A stretch of 64,000 nt of DNA, taken from Paractinoplanes rishiriensis (lineage in GTDB: Bacteria; Actinomycetota; Actinomycetes; Mycobacteriales; Micromonosporaceae). The DNA lies in the NCBI RefSeq assembly GCF_016862375.1, contig NZ_BOMV01000034.1, positions 1 to 64,000 on the forward strand, written 5' to 3'. The position numbers were made by a program, and so were the translations under genes. This document shows, piece by piece, positions 1 to 8,744 of this stretch; positions within the stretch are counted from its first letter, which is position 1, and the number at the start of each line of letters is the position of its first letter. The notes under the pieces were generated by a model. It was given only the letters and a program-made list of their open reading frames with translations, did no database searches and had not been told where the DNA came from.

Positions 1-1653
1 TTCGAGGCGGCCGGCGAGGAGGCGCTCGGCGACGACCCGGCGCTGGCCGCCCGGCTGTTCGCGGCCGCCGCCGACGCGGGTCGTCCGGCCGCCGCCCGCC
101 GGGCCCTCGCCACCGCCCTCACCGGCGACCTCGACCTGGCCGCCCGCCTGGCCGACCGCACGGTGGCCACCGGCACTCCGGCCCAGCGCGCCGAGGCCGC
201 CTACGTGGCCGCCGTCGCGATGGCCCACCGCGGCCAGCTCGACCGGGCCGCCGACCTACTGCAGTGGGCCGGCCCCGGTCCGGCCGGCGGGTTCCGCTCC
301 GTCGGGCTGGTCGGCACCGGCCGGGCCGCCGAGGCCGGCGAATCCGCACCCGGCACCGCCGGCGACGGCCCGCCCACGCTGCTGCACGCCACCGCGTCGC
401 TGCTCGCCCGGGGCGTCCGCGAGTCGGTGACCGGCGAACCGGCCGTCGCGCTGTCCACCCTGGTCCAGGCGTCCACCCTGCTCGAACCGGCCGGCGCCGC
501 GGTGCTGCTGCCGGACAGCCCGGCCGCGCTGGCCGCGCTGGTCGCCCTGCACAGCGCCGACCTCGATGTCGCCGACGTGACGCTCGAGCGCGCGGTACGC
601 ACCGGCCAGGGCGGCCCGTTGCTCGCGCCCCGGCACCTCCTGCTCCAGGCCTGGACGAGGATGCTGCGCGGCCACCTGACGGCGGCCGGCCAACTGGCCG
701 CCGCCGCGACGGCCGCCGCCCGCCGCCCGGTCCCGGCAGCGGCCGAGACGGGTGTGCCTGCGACGGGTGGCCGGGACCTGCTGTTCGCCGCGGCACTGCG
801 GGTGGCTCTTGCGCGGCGGGACAGTGACCTGGTCGGGCTTCGGGCGGTCTGGCCGGACGCCTGTCAGGTGCTGATCGGGCAGCCGGTCGACCTGTTCATG
901 CTGCTGCCGCTCGGTGAGCTGACGGTGGCCGCGGCCCGGCTCGGCGAGCACCGGCGGGTCGCCACCCACCTGGCCGAGGCCGATCGCCTGTTGGAGCGGC
1001 TCGGTGACCCTCCGTTGTGGAGCGCGCCGCTGCACTGGAGCCGGCTGCACGCGGCGATCCTGGCCGACCAGCCCGAGGAGGCCGAACGCCGCGCCGCGGC
1101 GCTGGACGGCCAGCGCGCCTCCGGCCAGCTCCCCGCGGCCCTGGCCGCCGCGGCGCAGAGCTGGCTCGCCGTTTTGGCTGACAAGATCGATCCCGAGCAG
1201 GTGGCCACCGCGGCCCGTGACCTCGCCGTTCTCGGACTGGCGTGGGACGGTGCGCGGCTCGCCGGTCAGGCCGCGATCCGCACTTCGGACCGCAAGGCGA
1301 TGGCCGTTCTGCTCGACTGCGCCCGGCAGTTGCAGGGCCGGCCGGTCGCGGCCGACCCGGGCGAGGCGGAGACCGGCCCGCGCGCCGCCCGGCGTGTCGC
1401 GAAGGCTGCCGGCGACACGCCGGGGCCGTTGCTCAGCGAGCGGGAACAGCAGGTGGCCGCGCTGGTCCTGGCCGGTTTGACGTACAAACAGGTGGCCGAC
1501 CGCCTCTACCTGTCGGCAAAGACCGTCGAACATCACATAGCTCGGATACGCCAACGCCTAGGCTGCACCGATAGACGTGAGTTGCTGTCTCGTCTGCGCG
1601 AACTGATGGCGGACGGGACGGAGGCCGGCGGAGCGGATCGGGTGGTGGCATGA
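1..1653 (+). CDS. LuxR-family transcriptional regulator (5' end outside window)
   Basis: The reading frame is open from the first base, so the N-terminus lies outside the window. The visible 550 residues are an alanine- and leucine-rich helical region of TPR/MalT type, followed by a C-terminal LuxR helix-turn-helix (about nt 1432-1605) with the landmarks LSEREQQV, LTYKQVADRL, SAKTVEHH and IRQRLG. This looks like the C-terminal part of a LAL or AfsR-like regulator; whether it has an upstream ATPase domain cannot be seen. Its stop codon overlaps the start of the next gene by 4 bp, so it is translationally coupled to the conservon-like module and probably controls or responds to it. DNA binding through the HTH is established for the family; the target is inferred. 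Confidence 0.88.
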   Translation, partial: FEAAGEEALGDDPALAARLFAAAADAGRPAAARRALATALTGDLDLAARLADRTVATGTPAQRAEAAYVAAVAMAHRGQLDRAADLLQWAGPGPAGGFRSVGLVGTGRAAEAGESAPGTAGDGPPTLLHATASLLARGVRESVTGEPAVALSTLVQASTLLEPAGAAVLLPDSPAALAALVALHSADLDVADVTLERAVRTGQGGPLLAPRHLLLQAWTRMLRGHLTAAGQLAAAATAAARRPVPAAAETGVPATGGRDLLFAAALRVALARRDSDLVGLRAVWPDACQVLIGQPVDLFMLLPLGELTVAAARLGEHRRVATHLAEADRLLERLGDPPLWSAPLHWSRLHAAILADQPEEAERRAAALDGQRASGQLPAALAAAAQSWLAVLADKIDPEQVATAARDLAVLGLAWDGARLAGQAAIRTSDRKAMAVLLDCARQLQGRPVAADPGEAETGPRAARRVAKAAGDTPGPLLSEREQQVAALVLAGLTYKQVADRLYLSAKTVEHHIARIRQRLGCTDRRELLSRLRELMADGTEAGGADRVVA

Positions 1654-3401
1654 AGGAGTGGCTCCGGCGGGGCGTCGACCCACGGACCGCGGCCGGCCCG
1701 GTCCTGCTCGTCCTGCTCTGGCTGGCGGCGGCCGTGCCGGCGGTGTCCGACGCGACCCATCTGGTGCGGGCACGCACCACGGCCGACCAGCTCGGGCCCG
1801 CGGTCGACACCGCGGTGGTCGAGCTGCAGGAGGAACGGCGGCTGTCCAGCGCCTACCAGACCGGCGGCGACCCGACGGCGCTGGCCGCGCAGCGAGCCCG
1901 CACCGACCAGGCGCGGGCCGCCCTGGACCAGGCCGCCGAGGGCTGGCGCAGCAACCTGTACACCGACGACGCGGCCGCGTCGGTCGACGAGATGCGGCTC
2001 CGGCTCGGCGAGCTCGCCGGTGTCCGGGCCCAGGTGGACAGCCAGCAGGCCGGGCGCAGCGACGTCCTGGCCGCGTACTCGCGGGTCATCGACGCCGGTC
2101 TCGGCGCGCCCTGGCTGCCGTCCGGCGCCGCGCCGGTCGCACTCGGCCGGGCCCGCGAGGCGCTCGCCGAGCAGGACGCGATGCTACGGGTCGCACTGGC
2201 CACGCCGGCCGGTGTCACCGACGCCGACCGGCTGCACCTCGGCGACCTGATCGGCGCGCGGCACGCCCGGCTCAACGACGCCGGCGAGGCCGGCCGCGAC
2301 CGAGGGCTGGCCGCCGTCGAGGAGCAACTGCTGCTCGGCCGCACCCCGCCGCCGACGCCGGCCGAGTGGGCCGCGGCCGCCGACCCGGTCAACACCGACC
2401 TGCGCGCGGCCGAGGTGGACGCGGTCCGCGAGGTCACCGAGGCGACGCCGGGTGCGGTGGCCGCCGTCGTGTACGCCGGACTGGTCGCCGGCATCGGGCT
2501 GATCGCGGTGATCGGCGTCCTCCTGCTGGCGCGCCGGAGCGCGACAGCACGACCAGCCGCCGCGACGACGGCCGGTGCCGGCGCGGGTGGCGGCGGCGAC
2601 GATTCCCTCCGGGGGCTGCAGGCGGTCCTGCTCGACCTGCATCGCCGCAGCCAGCGCCTGATCCACCGGCAGCTGCGCCTGCTCGACGCGATGGAACGCC
2701 GGCAGTCCAACGACGAGACGCTCGGCGACCTGTTCCGCGCCGACCATCTGGCCACCCGGATGCGGCGGAACGTGGAGAAGGCGATCATCTTGGCCGGCGG
2801 CCAGCCGGGCCGGCGCTGGCGCCGGCCGGTTCCGCTGGTCGAGGTGGTACGCGGCGCGGCCGCCGAGGTGGCCGACTACGTCCGGGTGGCCACCGCGCAG
2901 GTGCAGCCGGCCGGTCTCGCCGGCCCGGCGGTCACCGACGTGACCCATCTGCTCGCCGAACTCATCGACAACGCCACCACCTATTCGCCGGGGGAGACCC
3001 GGGTCCGGGTCAGCGGCTGTCGGAATGACGACGATGGATATACCGTAACGATCACCGATGCCGGCCCCGGCATGAGTGACCTCGACCTGGCGACAGCCCA
3101 CCAGGTCATGTCCGAAGCGGAGCCGCCGGGGGACGGTGTGTGGTGGGGCTTCTACGCGGTGGGCAGGTTCGCTGCCAGGCAGAACATCACCGTGCGGGTC
3201 GAGCGGGGCGCGGCCGGCGGCGTGGTCGCCGAGGTCGTCCTGCCCAGCGAATTGCTCACCGACCCGGGGGACGGAGGGCCCGGGCCGGACGCGCCACCAC
3301 TAAGTCGGGTGGCGCGGATGCGGGCGCGGATCAACGAAATGAGCGAAGCTTCAACTACAACCGTAGATCTCCCCGTGGTGAGTGTTGAGCGGACCCAGTG
3401 A
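1650..3401 (+). CDS. Conservon-type (CvnA-like) membrane sensor histidine kinase
   Basis: 583 residues. An N-terminal membrane segment (about 18-35) is followed by a helical extracytoplasmic region resembling a nitrate/nitrite-sensing NIT domain (ERRLSSAYQ near residue 54), a second membrane segment near 270-290, and a cytoplasmic kinase region. The dimerisation helix contains RSQRLIHRQLRLLDAME, as in CvnA proteins. The HATPase domain shows the N box ELIDNATTYSPG and G1 box DAGPGMSD. It is shorter than typical CvnA (about 800 residues or more) because it lacks a long C-terminal tail. The start overlaps the LuxR stop (ATGA). Roadblock and DUF742 genes follow, as in Streptomyces conservons. The signal is unknown. 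Confidence 0.88.
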   Translation: MKEWLRRGVDPRTAAGPVLLVLLWLAAAVPAVSDATHLVRARTTADQLGPAVDTAVVELQEERRLSSAYQTGGDPTALAAQRARTDQARAALDQAAEGWRSNLYTDDAAASVDEMRLRLGELAGVRAQVDSQQAGRSDVLAAYSRVIDAGLGAPWLPSGAAPVALGRAREALAEQDAMLRVALATPAGVTDADRLHLGDLIGARHARLNDAGEAGRDRGLAAVEEQLLLGRTPPPTPAEWAAAADPVNTDLRAAEVDAVREVTEATPGAVAAVVYAGLVAGIGLIAVIGVLLLARRSATARPAAATTAGAGAGGGGDDSLRGLQAVLLDLHRRSQRLIHRQLRLLDAMERRQSNDETLGDLFRADHLATRMRRNVEKAIILAGGQPGRRWRRPVPLVEVVRGAAAEVADYVRVATAQVQPAGLAGPAVTDVTHLLAELIDNATTYSPGETRVRVSGCRNDDDGYTVTITDAGPGMSDLDLATAHQVMSEAEPPGDGVWWGFYAVGRFAARQNITVRVERGAAGGVVAEVVLPSELLTDPGDGGPGPDAPPLSRVARMRARINEMSEASTTTVDLPVVSVERTQ

Positions 3402-3417
3402 CGACAACGGAGGCACA

Positions 3418-3825
3418 GTGAACGACCGGATTCTTTCCGCGATGGGCGTGGGTCCGCTGCTGGACGAGCTGGCCGGCTCGCTTCCGGGTACCGAGTGCGT
3501 CGTGCTGCTGTCGACCGACGGGCTGCCCCTGCTGGTCGCGAGCGGGACCAACCCCGACCGCGCCGAGCATCTGTCGGCGGTCGCCGCCGGGTTACATGCG
3601 ATTGCCGACGCGGCCAATCGCAACAACGGCGGCCGCCGGGTCGATCAGACCGTGGTCGAGATGGACTACCGGATGCTGGTGGTGGTCCCACTCGCGCTCG
3701 GAGCGTTACTCGCGGTGGTGTTCGACGCGGTCACCGACCTGTCCGGGACCCGCGAGCGGATCACCCGGTTCGCCGACCGGCTCGGCCTGCGGATGGAACG
3801 CGCTGATCTGGTAACAACGCCATGA
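3418..3825 (+). CDS. Roadblock/LC7-domain protein (CvnB-like)
   Basis: 135 residues from a GTG preceded by a GGAGG ribosome-binding site at 3409-3413; an in-frame GTG at 3382 inside the kinase gene is less likely. The sequence has the roadblock/LC7 fold pattern: an N-terminal helix (LLDELAGSLPG), a strand ECVVLLSTDG, and a central Ala/Gly helix HLSAVAAGLHAIADAANR. In conservons this small protein associates with the kinase and normally acts with a Ras-like GTPase (CvnD). No such GTPase is encoded here. The stop overlaps the next start by 4 bp (ATGA at 3822). Confidence 0.85.
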   Translation: MNDRILSAMGVGPLLDELAGSLPGTECVVLLSTDGLPLLVASGTNPDRAEHLSAVAAGLHAIADAANRNNGGRRVDQTVVEMDYRMLVVVPLALGALLAVVFDAVTDLSGTRERITRFADRLGLRMERADLVTTP

Positions 3826-4196
3826 CCAGCCCCGCCGAGGACGTCTGGTACGACGCGGAGGCGGGTCCGCTGGTCCGGCTATACGCGATCACCGGCGGGC
3901 GGACGGAGACGCCGCCGGGAGACTTCACGCTGGGCGCCATCGTGCAGCGGGTGCCGGACGCGACGCCGGCCACCGACCTGTCCCACGAGCAGGCCACCGT
4001 CGTCGAACTCGCCGAGCGGCCGGTGTCCGTGTCCGAGGTCGCGGCTCGGCTGGGACTGCCGCTGGGCACCGTGCGGGTCATCCTCAGCGACCTGCGCGAT
4101 GCCGGTCTCATCCACGTTCCCCGTTCCCGCGACGCCAGCCAGGCCCCCAACATGCAGTTGTTGCAGCGGGTGCTGAGCGGCCTCAACTCTCTGTAA
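3822..4196 (+). CDS. DUF742 protein (CvnC-like)
   Basis: 124 residues. It contains the DUF742 pattern: an N-terminal PLVRLYAITGGRT motif, a middle LSHEQATVVELAERPVSV segment, and a C-terminal winged-helix-like part (EVAARLGLPLGTVRVILSDL, then DAGLI). In conservons this protein lies between the roadblock protein and the GTPase and joins a membrane complex. The HTH-like part hints at regulation, but DNA binding is not demonstrated for the family. The coupled start fixes its position in the operon. Confidence 0.87.
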   Translation: MTSPAEDVWYDAEAGPLVRLYAITGGRTETPPGDFTLGAIVQRVPDATPATDLSHEQATVVELAERPVSVSEVAARLGLPLGTVRVILSDLRDAGLIHVPRSRDASQAPNMQLLQRVLSGLNSL

Positions 4197-4214
4197 TCCG
4201 TGGAGGATCGACCG

Positions 4215-4955
4215 ATGAACGAGTCGTCGTCGCGGCCCCGGCGCTCGCCGAGCGTGGTGCTGCTGGACGCGATGCTCGGCATGGCAGCGGCGGTGCAGAG
4301 CGGGAACCTGCCCGGCGTGCGCACCGGCACCACCAAACGCCGCCGGCCCGGCATCGTCTGGCTGATCATGGGCGTCCTGGTGGCCGGCGCCGGCACCGCC
4401 CTGCTGGTGAGCGCGATCCTCCGCGGCCCCGGCGGCTTGGCCGCGCTGCCACCGGCGGGCGTCGCCGCGCCTGCGCCGATCGTGAGTTCACCGGTCCCCG
4501 GCAGCACGCAGCCGGCACCGTCCACCCCGGCGCCGACCACCACCGCGGTCGCCACTCCACGCCCGTCCCGCTCGACCTCCACGGTCGCCCCGTCGCTGCA
4601 GCCGACCACACCCGGCGGCGCGAGGCTGACCGCCGACTATGTCGCCGCGAACGGTTCCGGCCTGCTCGGCTACCGCGCCACCGTGACCCTGACCAGCCAC
4701 GGCCCCGACCCGGCGGCCGACTGGCAGTTGACCGTCACGCTGCCCCGGAGCACCCTGCGGGTAGCCGCCGTCACCGGCGCCACGGTGGAGCAGGCGGGTG
4801 CGGTGTGGACCTTCACCCCGGACGACTCGACCCGCGAACTCCGGCCCGGCGCGACCGCGGAGATCGCCTTCGACGTCCGCGGTGCCACCCTGGTCGACGC
4901 CCAGCCCACCGACTGCCGCATCGACGACGACCCCTGCGGGGGCCTGACAAGCTGA
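4215..4955 (+). CDS. Single-pass membrane protein with extracytoplasmic CBM2-like domain
   Basis: 246 residues from an ATG with GGAGG at 4202-4206; an upstream in-frame GTG at 4200 is disfavoured because it overlaps that site. The N-terminal 45 residues are basic and cytoplasmic. One membrane helix follows (about 49-69, PGIVWLIMGVLVAGAGTALL), then a Pro/Thr/Ser linker and a C-terminal beta-sandwich resembling CBM2 or DUF11-like modules (GYRATVTLTSHG, ADWQLTVTLP, TREL, DCRIDDDPC with a possible disulfide). It sits where the GTPase CvnD would be expected in a conservon, 18 bp after the DUF742 gene. Its role may be cell-surface or carbohydrate sensing; this is inference. Confidence 0.7.
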   Translation: MNESSSRPRRSPSVVLLDAMLGMAAAVQSGNLPGVRTGTTKRRRPGIVWLIMGVLVAGAGTALLVSAILRGPGGLAALPPAGVAAPAPIVSSPVPGSTQPAPSTPAPTTTAVATPRPSRSTSTVAPSLQPTTPGGARLTADYVAANGSGLLGYRATVTLTSHGPDPAADWQLTVTLPRSTLRVAAVTGATVEQAGAVWTFTPDDSTRELRPGATAEIAFDVRGATLVDAQPTDCRIDDDPCGGLTS

Positions 4956-4990
4956 CCGCCGGCGCCCCGGGGGCCCGGGGCGCCGGCGGT
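4955..4990. terminator. Strong GC hairpin after the conservon-like operon
   Basis: A perfect 17-bp inverted repeat (4955-4971 with 4974-4990) starts in the stop codon of the CBM2-like gene and ends just before the convergent gene at 5002. No T-run follows, as is common in high-GC actinobacteria. It probably works for both strands. Confidence 0.8.
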
Positions 4991-5001
4991 CGACGCGAGG
5001 A

Positions 5002-5232
5002 TCAGGCGCCGGAGGCGCGGCGGTCCTCTTCGGCGTCGGCGGCGCCCACCGGGACGCCGTCGGTGTCGCGGTGGGTCTCGTCGGTCGGGACTTCGGCGCC
5101 GGACGCCTCAGCGTCGGCGGCTGCGTCCGAGGCGCCTACCAGCGGGCCGGCCTGGTCGGGGTTGTCGTCCTTCATCTGCTCGGTGCCCAGCGGAACGGCA
5201 ATGGGGTAGCCCTGCGGCGAGGAAGTCGTCAT
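5002..5232 (-). CDS. Small acidic hypothetical protein
   Basis: 76 residues, hydrophilic and rich in Asp, Glu and Ala, with no membrane segment or signal peptide. It begins MTTSSPQGYPIAVPLG and ends in a low-complexity acidic tail. It is supported as a gene by an ATG start, its place between a terminator and the ABC exporter, and a plausible soluble composition; the competing frames on the other strand are less protein-like. No family recognised. Function unknown. Confidence 0.5.
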   Translation of the reverse strand: MTTSSPQGYPIAVPLGTEQMKDDNPDQAGPLVGASDAAADAEASGAEVPTDETHRDTDGVPVGAADAEEDRRASGA

Positions 5233-5337
5233 ACGGTCCAGTTACCCGTGCCGATATTGAGAGAAACGGGCGTGGCGCGTCGCACTTGGCGGGAAATGGG
5301 GTGACTGGGAGCGGCGCCGTTGGGGCAGCATGGCCCC

Positions 5338-6984
5338 GTGAGGGTACGGGGACCGGCGGGATATCTGTGGTGGCTGGCACGGCAGCTCAAGGGGCGGGTG
5401 GCGCTCGGCGCGTTCTTCGGGTCGACCTGGTTCATGAGCATGGCCATTACGCCGTACCTGCTCTCCCAAGCTGTTGACCGTGGTTTGAAGGGCGGCGACC
5501 GGGGCGCGTTGATTGCCTGGTCGGGGGCCGTGCTGGTGGTGGGCATCGGCAGCGCGGGGCTCGGGATCATGCGGCACCGGAGCATGACGAAGCTGCGGCT
5601 CGCGGCGGCGCTGCGGACCGCCGAACTGGTGCTCACCCACGCCACCCGGCTCGGGGCGGCGCTGCCCCGGCGGATCACGGCCGGTGAAGTCGTCACGATC
5701 GGGATCTCGGACGTGTGGACGATCGGGCGGGCCATGAACGTCGGGGGCATCGGGGTTGCCTCGATTCTGGCCACCGCGGTGATCGCCGTGCTGTTGTTCC
5801 GTACCTCTCCCATGCTTGCGGTTGTGGTTTTGATCGGTGTGCCGGCGCTGGTGGTGCTGGTCGGGCCACTGCTCAACCGCACGCAGCGGGCCGGTTCGCG
5901 GTACCGGGAGCGCCAGGGCGAGCTGAACGCCCGCCTGGTCGACGTGCTCGGCGGGCTGCGGGTGCTCAACGGTCTCGGCGGGAAACAAACCCATCAGGCC
6001 AGGTACGAACGGGAGTCTGCGACCCTGCGCCGGCTGGGCTACCGGGTCGGCGGCCCGTCCAGCTGGATCGGTGCGCTCGGGGAGGGGCTGCCGGTGGTCT
6101 TCCTCGGGGTGGTGATCTGGCTGGCCGCCCGGCTCGCGGTGACCGGGGAGATCACCGTCGGGGAGTTGATCGCGGTGTACGGGTACACGGCCATGGTCGT
6201 GATCCCGGTGAACGTTCTGATCTTCTGCGGGTTCGACGTGACGAACGGGCTGGTGGCCGCTCGCCGGGTCATCGACTTCCTGGCGTTGCCGGTCGAGGAC
6301 CCGCATGGAGCCCCGGGGCCGGAGGGCCCGGCCACCCTCTACGACCCGGAGTCGGGGGTGTGGGCCGAACCCGGCTGCTTCACTGCCCTAGCCGGCGACG
6401 GCGCGGCGATCATCGACCGGCTGGGCAGGTACGGCCCCACCACGGCGACCTGGGGCGACCGGCCGCTCAGCGGGATCGCGCTCGCCGAGGTCCGGTCCCG
6501 CCTCCTGGTCGCCGACAACGACGCCGACCTGTTCGCCGGCCCCCTGCGCGACGTGGTGGCCGGCCGGCACGACCCGGACGACGCCCTGGTCCGCGCCGCC
6601 GTCGACACCGCGGTCGCCGGCGACGTGGCCGACGACCTGGGCCGGCCGGTCGAGTGGGCCGGCCGCAACCTTTCCGGTGGCCAGCGCCAGCGGGTGCGCC
6701 TGGCCCGCGCCGTCTACGCCGACCCGGAGATGCTGCTCGCCGCCGAACCCACCTCGGCGGTCGACGCGCACACCGAGTCGGCCATCGCGGAACGCCTGAC
6801 CGCCGCCCGCACCGGCCGCGGCACCGTGCTCGCCACCACCTCGCCGGTGCTGCTGGACCGCGCCGACGTGGTGCACTACCTGGTCGGCGGCCGGGTGGCG
6901 GCGACCGGCACGCACCGGGAACTGCTGGCCACGTCGCCGGGCTACCGATCGCTGGTGACCCGGGTGTTCGGGGAGGACGCATGA
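5338..6984 (+). CDS. ABC exporter half-transporter with degenerate Walker A/B (heterodimer subunit 1)
   Basis: 548 residues from GTG 5338 (an in-frame TTG at 5320 is an alternative). The N-terminal half is an ABC transmembrane domain with about six helices; the C-terminal part is an ATPase domain. The Walker A loop is lost: the region around residues 350-358 reads ALAGDGAAI, with no Lys or Ser/Thr. The Walker B Asp is Ala (LLAAEP, residues 466-471), although the Glu after it remains. The signature LSGGQ (445-449) is intact. It can therefore donate a signature to its partner but probably cannot bind ATP normally itself. The partner gene overlaps by 4 bp. The substrate is unknown; a drug, peptide or lipid exporter role is family inference. 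Confidence 0.87.
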   Translation: MRVRGPAGYLWWLARQLKGRVALGAFFGSTWFMSMAITPYLLSQAVDRGLKGGDRGALIAWSGAVLVVGIGSAGLGIMRHRSMTKLRLAAALRTAELVLTHATRLGAALPRRITAGEVVTIGISDVWTIGRAMNVGGIGVASILATAVIAVLLFRTSPMLAVVVLIGVPALVVLVGPLLNRTQRAGSRYRERQGELNARLVDVLGGLRVLNGLGGKQTHQARYERESATLRRLGYRVGGPSSWIGALGEGLPVVFLGVVIWLAARLAVTGEITVGELIAVYGYTAMVVIPVNVLIFCGFDVTNGLVAARRVIDFLALPVEDPHGAPGPEGPATLYDPESGVWAEPGCFTALAGDGAAIIDRLGRYGPTTATWGDRPLSGIALAEVRSRLLVADNDADLFAGPLRDVVAGRHDPDDALVRAAVDTAVAGDVADDLGRPVEWAGRNLSGGQRQRVRLARAVYADPEMLLAAEPTSAVDAHTESAIAERLTAARTGRGTVLATTSPVLLDRADVVHYLVGGRVAATGTHRELLATSPGYRSLVTRVFGEDA

Positions 6985-8708
6985 GCGCGGTGCTGCCGGT
7001 CGCCGATCAGCGGGCGGTGGGCCGGGCCGCGTTGCGCCTGCTGGCGGCCGATCGCCGGACGGTCGTCGTGATGATCATCCTGAACTCGCTGGCCGCGCTC
7101 GCCGGCCTGGGCGGTCCGTGGCTGCTCGGCGAGATCATCGACACGGTCACCACGGGCGGTGGGGTCGGGGCCGTCGACCGGCTGGCGGTGGCGGTGCTGG
7201 CCTGCGCGCTCGTGCAGACCGTGCTGTCCCGGTACGCGCTGTCGATCGCGTACCGGTTCGGCGAACGCGCCGCCGGCCGGATCCGGGAGAACTTCCTGCG
7301 GCGGGCCCTGGCCCTGCCCGCGGCCGTGGTCGAGCGGGTGCCGGGCGGCGACCTCGCGGCCCGCGGATCCACCGATGTGAACGCGGTCGCCACCACGCTG
7401 CGCGACATCCTGCCGAACATCTTCGCCGGCGTGGTGCAGATCATCTTCCTGATAGCCGCGGTGGTGCTGCTCAACCCGCTGCTCGGGGTCGTGGGCGTGC
7501 TGGGCCTGTCCGGGATCTGGTTCGTCACACGCTGGTATCTGCGGCGCGCCCGGAACGCGTACCTGACTGAGGGTGAGGCCAACTCGAGGCTCGCCGAGGA
7601 ATTGTCCGCCACCACCGAGGGGGCGCGCACCATCGAGGCGTACGGCCTGCACGAACGCCGTCTCGCCGCCGGCGGCGAGGCGATCGCCGAGACCAAACGC
7701 ACCCGCCTGGTCACGCTGGGCCTGCGCAGCGTGTTCTTCCCGCTGGTGGAGACCTCGTACGCGGTGCCGACCGTGCTCGTGCTGCTGCTCGGCGGGCTGC
7801 TCTACCTCGACGGCCGGGTCACCCTCGGCACCGTCGGCGCGGCCGTGCTCTACCTGCGCCAACTCGTCGGCCCGCTGGACACCATCCTGATCTGGATCGA
7901 GCAGGTGCAGAGCGGCGGCGCCGCGTTCGCCCGGGTGGAGGGGCTGTCCGCGGTCCCGGTCCCGCCGCCGGCCGTCACCGAGCCACCCCACAACGACAAG
8001 ATTGAGGTACGCGGGGTCCGGTACGCCTATCAGGAAGGCCATGACGTGCTGCACGGCGTCGAGCTGACCGTGCGGCCGGGGGAGCGGCTCGCCATCGTGG
8101 GCCTGTCCGGCGCCGGCAAGTCGACCCTGGGCCGGCTGATCGCGGGCGTGGACCGGCCGAGTTCCGGCACCGTGACGGTGGGCGGCGTCCCGATCGCCGA
8201 CCTGCCGCCCGACGAGTTACGCCGCCAGGTCGTGCTGGTGACCCAGGAGCACCACGTGTTCCGCGAGTCGCTGCGGGACAACCTGATGGTGGCCGCGCCC
8301 GACGACGAATTGCGCCGGGCACTCGCCGCGGTCGGCGCCGACTGGGCCGACGACCTCGACCGCGATCTCGGCGAGAAGCCGCTGGACGGGGCCGAGGCCC
8401 AGCAGCTGGCGCTGGCCCGGGTGGTGCTGGCCGACCCGCATACGGTGCTGCTGGACGAGGCGACCGCGCTGCTCGACCCGACCGCGGCCCGGACCGCCGA
8501 GCGGGCGCTGGCCGCCGTGCTGCATGAGCGCACGGTGATCGCGATTGCGCACCGCCTGCAGACGGCCCACGACGCGGACCGGGTGGTGGTGATGGACGAC
8601 GGCAGAATCATCGAGATGGGTACGCACGACGAGCTGGTCGCCGCGGACGGCCCTTATGCCGCGCTGTGGCACTCCTGGCACGGCGAGGGCCAGCCCAGGC
8701 TCAGGTGA
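6981..8708 (+). CDS. ABC exporter half-transporter with intact Walker A/B and degenerate signature (subunit 2)
   Basis: 575 residues. A six-helix ABC transmembrane domain precedes the ATPase domain. Walker A GLSGAGKST (374-382), Walker B with catalytic Glu (VLLDEAT, D492/E493) and an H-loop (IAIAHRLQT) are all canonical. The signature is not: LDGAEAQQ (468-475) replaces LSGGQ. This complements subunit 1 exactly, so the pair should form one complete composite ATP site (this Walker A/B with subunit 1's LSGGQ) and one fully degenerate site. ATG 6981 overlaps the previous stop. The stop lies in a 15-bp tandem repeat. Confidence 0.9.
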   Translation: MSAVLPVADQRAVGRAALRLLAADRRTVVVMIILNSLAALAGLGGPWLLGEIIDTVTTGGGVGAVDRLAVAVLACALVQTVLSRYALSIAYRFGERAAGRIRENFLRRALALPAAVVERVPGGDLAARGSTDVNAVATTLRDILPNIFAGVVQIIFLIAAVVLLNPLLGVVGVLGLSGIWFVTRWYLRRARNAYLTEGEANSRLAEELSATTEGARTIEAYGLHERRLAAGGEAIAETKRTRLVTLGLRSVFFPLVETSYAVPTVLVLLLGGLLYLDGRVTLGTVGAAVLYLRQLVGPLDTILIWIEQVQSGGAAFARVEGLSAVPVPPPAVTEPPHNDKIEVRGVRYAYQEGHDVLHGVELTVRPGERLAIVGLSGAGKSTLGRLIAGVDRPSSGTVTVGGVPIADLPPDELRRQVVLVTQEHHVFRESLRDNLMVAAPDDELRRALAAVGADWADDLDRDLGEKPLDGAEAQQLALARVVLADPHTVLLDEATALLDPTAARTAERALAAVLHERTVIAIAHRLQTAHDADRVVVMDDGRIIEMGTHDELVAADGPYAALWHSWHGEGQPRLR

Positions 8709-8744
8709 CCACGGCTCAGCGGACCACGGCTCAGCGGACCACGG
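8708..8744. repeat. 15-bp tandem repeat (2.5 copies) at a convergent gene junction
   Basis: The unit ACCACGGCTCAGCGG occurs at 8708-8722 and 8723-8737, followed by a partial copy to 8744. The first copy abuts the stop of the upstream ABC gene (8706-8708). The TCA at 8731-8733 in the second copy is the stop of the convergent minus-strand gene. Confidence 0.9.
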
